Assembly (NCBI GenBank): GCA_027019265.1
Contig: JALUWX010000006.1
Coordinates: 1 to 64,000 of the forward strand
Length of the DNA stretch: 64,000 nt
DNA from: Phycisphaerales bacterium
GTDB lineage: Bacteria > Planctomycetota > Phycisphaerae > Phycisphaerales > UBA1924
Direction of reading: 5' to 3'
Part shown: positions 1 to 8,581 of the stretch, in pieces
Layout of the letters: each line of letters starts with the position of its first letter
How positions within the stretch are numbered: the stretch's first letter is position 1
Made by a program: the position numbers and the translations under genes
The notes under the pieces: model-generated
Database searches by the model: none
Told to the model about the DNA's origin: nothing
What the model saw: only the letters and a program-made list of their open reading frames with translations

Positions 1-152
1 TTGCTGGGGGGAATCTGGGGGTGGAGTTCTCGATGCGGGTTGGGGGGGTGGGGTGGATGGATTGGGACGAAGATTGAGTGTTGGGGGTCTATGCTTTGGA
101 CCATTTGTGAAGCATTGAACCACTCAACCTGAACTGACCTGGAGAGTTACCC

Positions 153-623
153 ATGGAGACGACCCTCATCATTCTGAAGCCCGATGCGGTGCAGCGTGGG
201 CTGATGGGCAAGATCATCACGCGTTTCGAGGAGAAGGGGCTTGCGATCGTCGGGATGAAGATGATGACTATCTCGCAGGAGCTTGCGGCGACGCATTACG
301 AGGCGCACAAGGAGCGGCCGTTCTATGATGGGTTGGTGGGGTTCATGACGTCGTCTCCCGTGGTGGTGATGGCGGTGAAGGGTGTTGGGGCGATCACGAT
401 CGCGCGTTCGATGATGGGCGCGACGTTCGGGTCGAAGGCGGACGCTGGGACGATCCGTGGTGACTACGGGGTGTCGAACTCGTTCAACCTGATCCACGGC
501 TCGGACTCCCCGGAAGCGGCGGAGCGTGAGCTCGGGCTGTTCTTCAGCGATGGTGAGATCCAGAACAAGGATCGCGCGATCGATACGTGGGTGTACGACA
601 TGGCTTCGGGGTCTCCGGAGTAA
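153..623 (+). CDS. ndk: Nucleoside diphosphate kinase
   Basis: Transfers the gamma phosphate of ATP to other nucleoside diphosphates through a phosphohistidine, balancing cytoplasmic NTP/dNTP pools. The 156-residue product is slightly longer than the usual 140-150 and covers the whole family fold. It starts METTLIILKPDAV, and the catalytic histidine is His115 in the NLIHGSDS motif. The ATG is preceded by GGAGAG at about 8 nt. The gene stands alone and ends in a strong hairpin terminator shared with the convergent csrA. Nothing unusual is seen. The assignment is secure from the active-site block alone. Confidence 0.97.
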   Translation: METTLIILKPDAVQRGLMGKIITRFEEKGLAIVGMKMMTISQELAATHYEAHKERPFYDGLVGFMTSSPVVVMAVKGVGAITIARSMMGATFGSKADAGTIRGDYGVSNSFNLIHGSDSPEAAERELGLFFSDGEIQNKDRAIDTWVYDMASGSPE

Positions 624-650
624 GTCGAGCTGCGTTTGTTGATGCAAAGA

Positions 651-679
651 AAGCGCCCCGCTGATGCGGGGCGCTTTTT
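651..679. terminator. Bidirectional intrinsic terminator between ndk and csrA
   Basis: A perfect 10-bp stem (AAGCGCCCCG at 651-660 with CGGGGCGCTT at 667-676) closes a 6-nt loop. It is followed by a T run on the plus strand, and the AA pairs and upstream A-rich stretch serve the minus strand. It sits between two convergent stop codons and can serve both genes. Confidence 0.9.
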
Positions 680-704
680 CGTGGTTGCTGGATGTCGAGC
701 GGGG

Positions 705-941
705 TTACTGCGCGACTGCGGGCTTGATGGTCCCGATGACGGGGGAGGGGGTATCCATCTCGTCGGTTTCGACGACGATCTGTTCGGCGATCTCTCGGCG
801 GTGGATCTCGACGTCACGAGGGAAGTCGAATGCGACGCGGACGCGCTCTCCCTTGACGGAGGCGATGCGCACGACACCGATGGGGTTCTTGGGGTCGCCG
901 ATGACGACTTCTTCGCCTTCTCGTCTGGTGATGACAAGCAT
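705..941 (-). CDS. csrA: Carbon storage regulator, CsrA-type RNA-binding protein
   Basis: CsrA dimers bind GGA motifs in mRNA leaders and change translation or stability. The start was set at the ATG at 941, giving 78 residues that begin MLVITRREGEEVVIGD, the family N-terminus, and continue through VRIAFD-like and VEIHRREI segments (beta strands and the RNA-contacting region). The frame is open further upstream, but that extension has no family resemblance. GGAG lies about 9 nt before the chosen ATG. The C-terminal tail after the core (about residues 55-78) is longer than in the 61-residue enterobacterial protein. It is a single gene convergent with ndk. Targets cannot be read from this window. 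Confidence 0.93.
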   Translation of the reverse strand: MLVITRREGEEVVIGDPKNPIGVVRIASVKGERVRVAFDFPRDVEIHRREIAEQIVVETDEMDTPSPVIGTIKPAVAQ

Positions 942-1081
942 CCTTGGCACTCCGTCTTGCGCCGAACTTCCAATGGCGCGATGTGGGGAGTATACCCACG
1001 GTGGGTGTGGTGCGCCAAGGAATATCCACAAGTCCAGGTGTTGTACAGGTTTGTGGGGACTAAGTGTGGGGAGAGGGGGTG

Positions 1082-1330
1082 TTAGTCAACGGCTTCGACG
1101 GAGGCGACTTCGGGGATGCGTTCTTTGAGGGAGCGTTCGATGCCGATTCGGAGGGTCATGTTGGAGGAGGGGCAGCCGACGCAGGCGCCGTGCATGCGGA
1201 TGCGGACGATGCCTTGGTCGTTCATGTCAACGAACTCGATGTCGCCGCCGTCGGATTGGACGGCGGGGCGGATGAGGTCGATGACGGCGCGGACCTTGTC
1301 GTGGAGTGATTCGGGGGCGCTCGCTTGCAT
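1082..1330 (-). CDS. NifU C-terminal-like Fe-S scaffold (Nfu)
   Basis: The 82-residue protein consists only of the NifU C-terminal domain. Its signature is the CxxC pair (Cys50-Val-Gly-Cys53, followed by PSS), which in Nfu proteins bridges a [4Fe-4S] cluster between two subunits for delivery to apo-enzymes. The upstream SDGGDIEFV stretch is also typical of the domain. No A-type or IscU domain is attached and no other Isc/Suf gene is next to it. It probably acts as a late carrier in cytoplasmic Fe-S maturation. It is divergent from the lipoprotein gene at 1386. Confidence 0.9.
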   Translation of the reverse strand: MQASAPESLHDKVRAVIDLIRPAVQSDGGDIEFVDMNDQGIVRIRMHGACVGCPSSNMTLRIGIERSLKERIPEVASVEAVD

Positions 1331-1373
1331 GGTTGATTGTGTGCGTTTGGGGGCGGGGAATCAAGGGGGGCGA

Positions 1374-1379
1374 TAGACT
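1374..1379 (+). promoter_or_regulatory. -10 element TAGACT, leaderless promoter of the 1386 gene
   Basis: TAGACT ends 6 nt before the ATG at 1386, so a start point about 7 nt downstream would fall on the start codon. No Shine-Dalgarno sequence is present and the -35 region is weak. Confidence 0.6.
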
Positions 1380-1385
1380 CGGGGT

Positions 1386-2918
1386 ATGACAAGGATCAGT
1401 CTGTGCGCGTTGGTGTCGTTTGTTGGGTTGGTTGTGCTCGGGGGGTGCAATCCGGGGTCGAGGTATGAGCCCAGCGGGAATCCGATTCTGGATATGCGGA
1501 ACCCGGACCTGGTGACGCGTGATCGTGTGGAGGCGGTGGAGTCGGCTTGGGCTGAGGTGGAGTCCGGGGTGCGGATGCGGGAGCGGACCCGTCAGGCGAT
1601 GAAGAACCTGGCTTGGTCTTCGGCGACGGCTCCGGTGCTTCGGTATACGGCGCTTGATCTTTTGATGAGCGATACGAGCGAGTCGGGGGACGCGGACTCG
1701 GCGCGGATGGCTCGGTTGATGCTCCCGACGGAGACGGATCGGGAGGCGTCGAGGATTATTCTGCATCACGCGATCCGGGCGCGTTGGGAGGGGTTGGTGC
1801 CGGCGATTGTTCGGTCGTATGCGCGGGTGACCCCGGGGTTCCCGGATGAGGAGCGGATGGAGCGGAAGGCGCTGGAGGCGCTTGTGCCTGGGGAGCCGAT
1901 CGAGTCGGTGATCTTTGGGGTGTTCCTGGATCCGTTGTCGGGGGCGAGTGCGCAGGAGGAGCGGTCGATTCTTCGGGTTGCGGAGCGGACCCGGGATGAT
2001 GCGTGGGGGTTGTTGTCTCGGCTCGATCCGGATCGTTCGATGCGGCGGAGGTTGGTGGAGAGCGCGGGGTCGTTCGGGGAGATGGGGAGCGGGGCTCGGC
2101 TTGCGATCGAGGATCTCCGGGTGTGCGCTGAGGACTTCGGGGTGATCCCGGATCGGGCGATGGAGCTTGCGTGGCTCCGTCAGTTGCGGCGATCGGAGGA
2201 TCCGGACGAGGCGGCGAAGAATCGGGTGTGGTGGTCGGAGGCGAAAGCTGCGGTGGGTTCGTTGAGCTCGGAGCAGAAGCGTGGGCTTGAGCTTCGGCAT
2301 TTGGAGGCGATCCGGTTTGCTTCGATCCATCGGCCGGAGTGGTTCGGGATGGGGCGCTCGGGGTTGATGGGGGTGCTCTCGGATCGGCTTGAGGGGCGTT
2401 TGGTGTACAAGCGGGATGCGGACAAGGGGGAGGGGCCGAGGCGGGAGCGGTTGTCGGATTGGGAGACGGGGATGGACTGGGCTGATGTGCTCACGGTGTT
2501 GGTGATCGATGATGCGGTGCGCGCGGAGGCGGTGATCGATCGGATTGATACGCAGACGGCGCTGGATCGGAAGGATCGATCGACGGAGTACGGGGGGGTG
2601 ATCGATCTGGATGGGGAGGATCGGTTCCGGGCGGTGTTGTTCCGTCCCCGTCAGCGGGATCGGGTGAGCGACACGCGGTTTGTAGCGAGTGATGACATGA
2701 TCCGGTTCTCGGATCGGGCGCTGGCACATTACCACTTCCATGTGAACGAGCGGAACAACAACAAGTATGCGGGGCCTTCGGCGGCGGACCTGCTGTATGT
2801 GGGGACGTCGGGGCGGACGTCGGTGGTGTTCACGTCGATCAAGGAGGAGGAGTTGAACGTGGATGTGTACCAGCCCGACGGGGTGGTGATCGATCTGGGT
2901 GTGATCATCCGTCCTTGA
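1386..2918 (+). CDS. Predicted lipoprotein of unknown function
   Basis: The 510-residue protein begins with a lipoprotein signal peptide: basic start, hydrophobic residues 5-18 and lipobox LGGC with the acylated Cys21. The mature part is rich in Arg, Glu and Leu and looks largely alpha-helical. It has no motif I recognise, although its regular helical pattern could be HEAT-like. The C-terminus (about residue 400 on) contains aromatic and beta-prone segments with several Tyr/His residues. It is transcribed alone from a leaderless promoter (TAGACT at 1374). The downstream M20 gene has its own promoter, so co-function is not implied. The protein is expected to be membrane-anchored and periplasmic; its function is not known. 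Confidence 0.75.
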   Translation: MTRISLCALVSFVGLVVLGGCNPGSRYEPSGNPILDMRNPDLVTRDRVEAVESAWAEVESGVRMRERTRQAMKNLAWSSATAPVLRYTALDLLMSDTSESGDADSARMARLMLPTETDREASRIILHHAIRARWEGLVPAIVRSYARVTPGFPDEERMERKALEALVPGEPIESVIFGVFLDPLSGASAQEERSILRVAERTRDDAWGLLSRLDPDRSMRRRLVESAGSFGEMGSGARLAIEDLRVCAEDFGVIPDRAMELAWLRQLRRSEDPDEAAKNRVWWSEAKAAVGSLSSEQKRGLELRHLEAIRFASIHRPEWFGMGRSGLMGVLSDRLEGRLVYKRDADKGEGPRRERLSDWETGMDWADVLTVLVIDDAVRAEAVIDRIDTQTALDRKDRSTEYGGVIDLDGEDRFRAVLFRPRQRDRVSDTRFVASDDMIRFSDRALAHYHFHVNERNNNKYAGPSAADLLYVGTSGRTSVVFTSIKEEELNVDVYQPDGVVIDLGVIIRP

Positions 2919-3014
2919 GTAGATTTTTCGGTGGGGTGGAGGGGTCTATTCGGTTTAAACCGTGGTGGGCGAAAATCGGGGCTCATGGCGCGTGAAGGGC
3001 GATTTGTGGGTCGA

Positions 3015-3020
3015 TAGACT
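3015..3020 (+). promoter_or_regulatory. -10 element TAGACT, leaderless promoter of the AST-like operon
   Basis: TAGACT ends 5 nt before the GTG at 3026. The surrounding GATAGACTCGG core is the same as upstream of 1386. No Shine-Dalgarno sequence lies between it and the start codon. Confidence 0.6.
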
Positions 3021-3025
3021 CGGTC

Positions 3026-4249
3026 GTGAGTTTGCACGAATACGAGAAGGCGTTGGTTGCGGAGATCGAGTCACGGCGCGGGGCGCTGCTTGAGGATCTC
3101 CGTCTTCATGTGGGTATCCCGACGGGTGGGTTCAACGAGGAGGGGATCGAGCGGACGCGCGGGATCCTGGTTGGACGGCTCGAGGCGCTGGGGGCGCGGA
3201 CAACGCACATCGATGGGGATCCGAAACCCGAGTGGCTTTTGGGCGGTGGGGCCGGGGCGTATATCCCGAGGACGAGTGTGTGTGAACGGCTCAACGGGGC
3301 GGAGTCCGGGCGGGTGCTGATCGCGGGGCACATGGACACGGTGCACGATCCGGAGGGGGACTTCCGGGAGTTGACGGTGTCGGACGACGGAAAGACGGCG
3401 CTTGGGCCGGGCTGTGTGGATATGAAGGGTGGGCTGGTGATCGCGGTTGCGGCGCTGGAGGCGTTGGATGCGTGTGGGGTAAAGGCGAACTGGTCGTTCT
3501 CTCTCAATGCGGACGAGGAGACGGGGACGTACCACTCGTGGAAGGCGCTGGAGGGGGAGGCGGGGAAGCATGATTTCGGGTTGGCGCTTGAGCCCGCGCT
3601 CCCGGGTGGGGAGCTTGTGGTGGAGCGGATGGGGGCGGGTCAGTTCATGATCGAGACGACGGGGAAGAGTGCGCATGTGGGTCGCGCGTTCACGGATGGC
3701 GTGAGCGCGGTGACGAAGATGGGCGAGTGCTTGGTCGCGGTTGCGGGGATGCCCGATCCGGAGGACGGGAAGATCCTGAGTATCGGACCCTTGGAGGGTG
3801 GGGTCGCGACGAACGCGGTGCCCGATCGGGCGCGTGCTTGGGGGAATGTGCGGTTCACGGACAACGAGAAAGCCGATGAGATCGGTGCGATGCTCGATGC
3901 GCTGCAGACCAACCCGGATGCGCTGCCCGGCGTGATTGTGCGCCGGAGCTTTAATCGGCCGGCAAAGCCCATGACTCCTGCGGTGGAGGCGCTGGCGTTG
4001 ACGGCGCGGGGGGTTGCAGAGGACCTGGGGCAGAAACTTCCGTTTGCGAAGACGGGGGGGGTGTGCGACGGGAACATCCTGCAGCACGCGGGGCTTGCGA
4101 CGATCGATACGGTGGGTGTGCGTGGTGGGGGGCTGCACACGCCGGACGAATGGATTGAACTGGAGAGTCTCGTAGAACGCTGTCAGTTGCTCGCGGTGTT
4201 GATCGCGCGGCTGAGCGCAGGCGGTTCCGGGTCGGGTCTGCGCGAATGA
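3026..4249 (+). CDS. M20-family metallohydrolase (CPG2/ArgE/DapE-like), first gene of the AST-like cluster
   Basis: This 407-residue zinc hydrolase of the M20 family has the full metal and catalytic set: His102 and Asp104 (GHMDTVHD), bridging Asp132 (CVDMKGG), Glu164/Glu165 (NADEETG), a Glu in ALEPA and a C-terminal His in GGGLHTPDEW. The dimerisation (lid) domain lies between about residues 200 and 310. M20 enzymes cleave carboxypeptidase G2-type, N-acetylornithine or N-succinyl-diaminopimelate amide bonds. It leads an operon with AstC-, AstA- and AstD-like genes, so a plausible role is removing the succinyl group from N-succinylglutamate in place of AstE, which is an M14-type enzyme. That role is inference. 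The GTG start is chosen because it follows a leaderless -10 box by 5 nt. Confidence 0.85.
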   Translation: MSLHEYEKALVAEIESRRGALLEDLRLHVGIPTGGFNEEGIERTRGILVGRLEALGARTTHIDGDPKPEWLLGGGAGAYIPRTSVCERLNGAESGRVLIAGHMDTVHDPEGDFRELTVSDDGKTALGPGCVDMKGGLVIAVAALEALDACGVKANWSFSLNADEETGTYHSWKALEGEAGKHDFGLALEPALPGGELVVERMGAGQFMIETTGKSAHVGRAFTDGVSAVTKMGECLVAVAGMPDPEDGKILSIGPLEGGVATNAVPDRARAWGNVRFTDNEKADEIGAMLDALQTNPDALPGVIVRRSFNRPAKPMTPAVEALALTARGVAEDLGQKLPFAKTGGVCDGNILQHAGLATIDTVGVRGGGLHTPDEWIELESLVERCQLLAVLIARLSAGGSGSGLRE

Positions 4250-4265
4250 GCGCCTTTGGGTAATG

Positions 4266-4272
4266 AAGGAGG
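4266..4272 (+). promoter_or_regulatory. Shine-Dalgarno AAGGAGG that fixes the aminotransferase start
   Basis: A near-perfect Shine-Dalgarno sequence 5 nt before the ATG at 4278. It shows that the in-frame ATG at 4263, which overlaps this site, is probably not the start. Confidence 0.8.
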
Positions 4273-4277
4273 ACGTG

Positions 4278-5720
4278 ATGACGACCAAGACAGCGGCGAC
4301 GATCGGTGCGGGGCTCCGTGAGGACGGGGCGATTTCGGACGCGATCGGGACGATCCTGGAGCGTGCGGCGCATTACAACGATCAGATCACGGACACGAAG
4401 GCGGCGGATCCGGGGCTCGCTTCGGATTTTGATGCGATGCTCAAGCGCGCGGGGGAGAACAAGGGGCGCGGGCTGCTGTACCCGTCGCTCCAGACGGGCG
4501 CGGGGAACGGGGCGCTCGTGGAGATGGAAGACGGGTCGGTGAAGTGGGACATGCTGACGGGGATCGGGGTGCATTTCCTTGGGCACGGGAACCCGAAGGT
4601 GCTCGAGGCGCAGCTGCGTGCGGGGATCATGGACACGACGAAGCACGGGAACCTGCAGACCTCGTATGACGCGTTCGAGTTCGGGGAGAAGCTGGTCCGG
4701 TTGGCTTCACGGTCGTCGAACCTGAAGCACGCGTTCCTGACGACATCGGGGGCGATGGCGAACGAGAGCGCGATCAAGGTGTGCTATCAGAAGCACGCGC
4801 CGGCTTCGCGCGTGATCGCGTTTAGTCACTGCTTCATGGGGCGTTCGGTGACGATGTGTCAGATCGGGGACAGCGCTGGGGGGCGTCAGGGGATTCCGCT
4901 CTCAACGCAGGTGGATTACATGCCCTTCTACGACCCGGCGGTGGCTGAGCGGATGGGTGGGGAGACGAAGTTCATCGATATGTCGGTGAACCATCTGCAG
5001 GATTACATCACGCGGTACCCGGGGCAGCATGCGTGCTTCATCTTTGAGCTTGTGCAGGGTGAGGGCGGGTTCAACGTCGGGACGCGGGATTACTTCAAGG
5101 CGCTGATGGACGTGTGCAAGGACAACGGGATCGCGGTGTGGGATGACGAGATCCAGTCGTTCGGTCGGACGGAGGAGATGTTTGCGTACGAGATGTACGG
5201 GCTCGGGGAGTACATCGATGTGTTCTGTGTCGGGAAGATGACCCAGGCGTGCGCGACGCTGTACACGGAACAGTACAACCCGAAGCCGGGTCTGTTGTCC
5301 GGGACGTTCACGGGCGCGACGGCGGACTTCACGGTGGGGAACGCGCTGCTCGACGAACTCGAGCACGGCGGGTACTACGGGAAGGACGGGAAGTTCGCGA
5401 AGCACCATGCGTTGTTCCGTGAGCAGGTGAAGGGGCTGATGGAGAAGCACCCGGATTGGTTCCCGGCGCGCCCGGACAACGGGGAGCTGGTGGGCGGTGT
5501 CGGCGGGATGATGCGGTTCACGCCTTTCGGTGGGGATAAGGCGAAGGTGATGAAGGCGTGTCGTGCTGCGTATGACGAGGGTGTGATTTGTTTCTACTGC
5601 GGGCACGGTCCGTTCCATGTGCGGATGCTCCCGCCGCTCCCGGTGTTCAAGGAAGAGGACTGGGGTCGGGTGTTCGGGTGTCTGGAGCGGGCGCTTGGTT
5701 CGGTTGCGAGCGGGAGCTGA
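4278..5720 (+). CDS. Class III PLP aminotransferase, AstC-like
   Basis: A 480-residue aminotransferase of fold-type I, class III. It shows GAMANESAIKVCYQ (PLP phosphate site), FELVQGEGGF and WDDEIQSFGRT (class III signature with the PLP-ring Asp), and a Lys in FCVGKMTQA as the likely Schiff-base lysine. It is about 75 residues longer than E. coli AstC, with an extra N-terminal stretch. Sitting between the M20 hydrolase and AstA/AstD homologues, it is best read as an N-succinylornithine:2-oxoglutarate aminotransferase yielding succinylglutamate semialdehyde. Other omega-amino acid substrates remain possible. Translation starts at 4278 behind AAGGAGG. The next gene begins 3 nt after the stop. 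Confidence 0.8.
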   Translation: MTTKTAATIGAGLREDGAISDAIGTILERAAHYNDQITDTKAADPGLASDFDAMLKRAGENKGRGLLYPSLQTGAGNGALVEMEDGSVKWDMLTGIGVHFLGHGNPKVLEAQLRAGIMDTTKHGNLQTSYDAFEFGEKLVRLASRSSNLKHAFLTTSGAMANESAIKVCYQKHAPASRVIAFSHCFMGRSVTMCQIGDSAGGRQGIPLSTQVDYMPFYDPAVAERMGGETKFIDMSVNHLQDYITRYPGQHACFIFELVQGEGGFNVGTRDYFKALMDVCKDNGIAVWDDEIQSFGRTEEMFAYEMYGLGEYIDVFCVGKMTQACATLYTEQYNPKPGLLSGTFTGATADFTVGNALLDELEHGGYYGKDGKFAKHHALFREQVKGLMEKHPDWFPARPDNGELVGGVGGMMRFTPFGGDKAKVMKACRAAYDEGVICFYCGHGPFHVRMLPPLPVFKEEDWGRVFGCLERALGSVASGS

Positions 5721-5723
5721 GCG

Positions 5724-6995
5724 TTGGACAGGCTTCGTCAGGCGAAACCGGGTGATCTCGATGCGTTGATGGAGCTTGCGCATACGGGCAACTTCATCAA
5801 TCTTCCTCCGTTCCGTGACAAGATCGAGCAGATGCTGTCGATCAGCGCGCGGTCGTTCGATGCGGTCCGGGAGAAGAAGGAGCCCGGGGCGGGTCATGAC
5901 CGGACCCACGACAACTACATGCTCGTGCTCGAGAATGATGATGGGGAGTGTCTTGGGACGTCGGCGATCCGTGGTGGGATGATCGCGCGGGAGCACCCGA
6001 ACCTGTCATACCAGCTGCTGAAGATCGTGCGTGAATCGACGTTGTTGTCGAAGACGGTGCATGGTCCGCTGGAGCCCGATGACGAGGACGATCGGATGAT
6101 CGTGTCGGGTCGGATGGAGCACGTGTACGCGGTGCTGTTCCAGGACACGGCGTGCCCGACGGAGCTGGGTGGGAACGTGATGCGGCACGATGCGCGGGGG
6201 CGCGGGCTCGGGAAGCTGCTGTCGTACGCGCGGTTCCACTTTCTGCGGGATCATCCGTCGTGGTTTTCGGATCGGATCCTGGCGGAGATGATGGCGCCGA
6301 TCGACATGTACAACGACGGGACCCCGTTCTGGCGGCATGTGGTGCGGAAGTTCATCAACATGACGTACGAGGACGCGGATCGGTTGTCCACGCATCAGGA
6401 CAAGCGGGAGTTCATGTACGAGCTGCTTCCGAAGTTCGTGAACCTCTCGCTGCTGAGCGATGAGGTGCTCAGTTCGCTCGGGAGCGTGAATATCAACACG
6501 CTTCCGGCGCGGGAGATGCTGATGAACATCGGGTTCACGATCACCCATCGTGTGGATCCGTTCGATGCTGGGCCGCACCTTGAGATGCGTGCGAGCGATA
6601 TGAAGGCGCTTGCGTGCGGTCGGGCTTCGGTGGTGGTCGGTGATCCGGGTGAGGGCGCGGCGGATGTGATCGTGTCGAGCGAGGACTCGGAGATGGGGTT
6701 CGTGGCGGTCCGTGCGCGGGTCGGGTATCGGCGCGGGGACGGGGTAGCGGTGCTCGGTCACGATGTGGCGGAGGCGCTTGGGGTTGATTCCGGTGCGATG
6801 GTGACGGTGAGCCCGCTGAGGTTTGAGCCCGATCGGGTGAAGCCCCCGGCGATTCCGACGATTCATCTGCGTGATGAGCTGAAGCGGAAGCGGCCGGATG
6901 TTTCGGGGCGTGAGCTTGCGGCGCTTCCGTTCGGTGAGGTCGCGGGGATTGTGCAGGACAAGCTGGATGAGATTCTGGATTCGCTGCGCGAGTGA
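5724..6995 (+). CDS. astA: Arginine/ornithine N-succinyltransferase, AstA-like
   Basis: The 423-residue acyltransferase has a GNAT-like fold. Segments match AstA along its length: an N-terminal R-x-A-x-x-x-D-L-D-A-L start, LAEMMAPIDMYNDGTPFW (E. coli has VAEMRGVIDEHGYSPFW), PARxxLxxxGF and FDAGPHLE near residue 285. AstA transfers succinyl from succinyl-CoA to the alpha-amino group of arginine, and the Pseudomonas versions also accept ornithine. It is longer than the 344-residue E. coli enzyme. The start is a TTG 3 nt after the preceding stop; no ATG fits the family N-terminus. Its stop overlaps the next gene's GTG by 4 nt, so the genes are translationally coupled. Confidence 0.87.
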   Translation: MDRLRQAKPGDLDALMELAHTGNFINLPPFRDKIEQMLSISARSFDAVREKKEPGAGHDRTHDNYMLVLENDDGECLGTSAIRGGMIAREHPNLSYQLLKIVRESTLLSKTVHGPLEPDDEDDRMIVSGRMEHVYAVLFQDTACPTELGGNVMRHDARGRGLGKLLSYARFHFLRDHPSWFSDRILAEMMAPIDMYNDGTPFWRHVVRKFINMTYEDADRLSTHQDKREFMYELLPKFVNLSLLSDEVLSSLGSVNINTLPAREMLMNIGFTITHRVDPFDAGPHLEMRASDMKALACGRASVVVGDPGEGAADVIVSSEDSEMGFVAVRARVGYRRGDGVAVLGHDVAEALGVDSGAMVTVSPLRFEPDRVKPPAIPTIHLRDELKRKRPDVSGRELAALPFGEVAGIVQDKLDEILDSLRE

Positions 6996-8563
6996 GCGTG
7001 GTGGTTGACACGATTGGAAGTGCAGACATGACGACGATGACGAACGCGCCGATGAACCTGATCGATGGGGACTGGAAGGGGATCGAGGGGGACGGGATCG
7101 TGTCGGTGATGCCCGCGCATCCGGATCGGGTGGTGTGGTCGGGGACGTCGAGCGTGGGGGCGGTGCACGAGGGGATCGGTGCGGCGCGGTCGGCGTTGTC
7201 TGCCTGGGCGGCGACTCCGGTCGAGGCCCGGATCGGGGCGCTTCGCGCGTTTCAGGAGATCGCGAAGGCGCGGGTTGATGCGCTCGCGGAGTTGATCTCG
7301 GACGAGACGGGGAAGGCGCTCTGGGAGTCGAAGGGGGAAGCGGGGCTGATCGCGGCGAAGGTGGACATCACGCTCGAGGAGGGGGAGTGGTCGGGACGTC
7401 ATCGGGTGACGGATTTCGAATTCCCGATGGGGGAGACGAAGTCGGCTCGGTGTCACTTCAAGCCGCATGGGGTGATGGGGGTGGTTGGGCCGTTCAACTT
7501 CCCGGCGCATTTGCCCAACGGGCACATCGTTCCGGCGCTGCTGACGGGGAACACGATCGTGTTCAAGCCATCGGACAAGGCGCCTGCTGTGGGGCAGATG
7601 CTGGCTTCGTGGTATCAGGAGGCGCTGGAATCGGTGGGGGCGCCGCGCGGGGTGTTCAATCTGGTGCACGGGGGTGTGGCGGAATCGATCGCGCTGTGCG
7701 GGTCGACGGACGTGGACGGGGTGCTGTTCACGGGATCGTGGGGCGCGGGGCGGGCGATTCTTGAGGCGAATCTGGATCAGCCCGGGAAGATCATCGCGCT
7801 GGAGATGGGCGGGAACAACCCGGCGATTGTGATGGGGGACGCGGATCTGGAGCAGGCGCTGGTCGAGGTGGTGCGGTGCGCGTTCAACACGACGGGTCAG
7901 CGGTGCACGAGCACGCGTCGGCTGATCGTGCATGAATCGGTGGCGGATCGGTTCATCCCGGCGGTGGTGAAGGCGGCTTCGATGCTGGTGGTTGGGGACC
8001 CGAGGGCTGAGGAGCCCGTGTTCATGGGGCCGATCATCAGCGCGGAAGCGCGGGAAGCGGTGTTTGCGTTTGAACGGAAGGCGGCGGCGAACGGGGGGCG
8101 GGTGCTGCTCGAGTCCACGGGGCTCCCCGGTCATGAGGGGTACTACGTGACCCCGAGTGTGATCGAGGTCCCGAGGTTTGATGTGGGGGTGGACGACTGC
8201 GGGTGCGATGAGGAGGTGTTTGGGCCTCTGCTTCGGGTGACGACGGTGTCGTCGTACGAGGAGGCGATCGAGCAGGCGAACGCGACCCGGTACGGGCTGA
8301 GTGCGTCGATCTTCACGGGGGATGAGGGGCTGAAAGAACGGTTCCTGCGTGAGGGTCGCGCGGGGTGCTTGAACATCAACTGCGGGACGGCGGGGGCTTC
8401 GTCGAAGCTCGCGTTTGGTGGGCTGGGGCTTTCGGGGAACCATCGTCCGGCGGGTGCGTTTGCGCTGGACTACACGGCGTACCCGGTCGCGAGCATGATC
8501 GAGCGCGGGGACGCGAAGGGGGTCGTGAACGGGATGGCGTTCGACCCGGCGTGGCTCAAGTGA
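6992..8563 (+). CDS. astD: Succinylglutamate-semialdehyde dehydrogenase
   Basis: An aldehyde dehydrogenase of the AstD group that oxidises N-succinylglutamate 5-semialdehyde to N-succinylglutamate with NAD(P). The diagnostic block GPFNFPAHLPNGHIVPAL is nearly identical to that of E. coli AstD. The general base Glu lies in ALEMGGNNP and the nucleophile Cys in TTGQRCTSTRR (Cys305 from the GTG at 6992). The GTG overlaps the astA stop by 4 nt. An alternative ATG at 7028 would remove 12 residues and better matches the usual N-terminus. It is the last gene of the operon, followed 18 nt later by a convergent gene. Confidence 0.93.
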   Translation: MSVVVDTIGSADMTTMTNAPMNLIDGDWKGIEGDGIVSVMPAHPDRVVWSGTSSVGAVHEGIGAARSALSAWAATPVEARIGALRAFQEIAKARVDALAELISDETGKALWESKGEAGLIAAKVDITLEEGEWSGRHRVTDFEFPMGETKSARCHFKPHGVMGVVGPFNFPAHLPNGHIVPALLTGNTIVFKPSDKAPAVGQMLASWYQEALESVGAPRGVFNLVHGGVAESIALCGSTDVDGVLFTGSWGAGRAILEANLDQPGKIIALEMGGNNPAIVMGDADLEQALVEVVRCAFNTTGQRCTSTRRLIVHESVADRFIPAVVKAASMLVVGDPRAEEPVFMGPIISAEAREAVFAFERKAAANGGRVLLESTGLPGHEGYYVTPSVIEVPRFDVGVDDCGCDEEVFGPLLRVTTVSSYEEAIEQANATRYGLSASIFTGDEGLKERFLREGRAGCLNINCGTAGASSKLAFGGLGLSGNHRPAGAFALDYTAYPVASMIERGDAKGVVNGMAFDPAWLK

Positions 8564-8581
8564 GTTGATTGGGTGGGGGGA

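Noticed and set aside
1227-2741. A 504-codon minus-strand frame over the lipoprotein and nfu genes
   Set aside because: Arg/Pro/His-rich translation and antisense to genes with a lipobox or a CxxC motif.
3026-4249. Calling the M20 gene argE or dapE
   Set aside because: Catalytic residues are shared by the whole M20 family; only the neighbourhood suggests a substrate, so no symbol was given.
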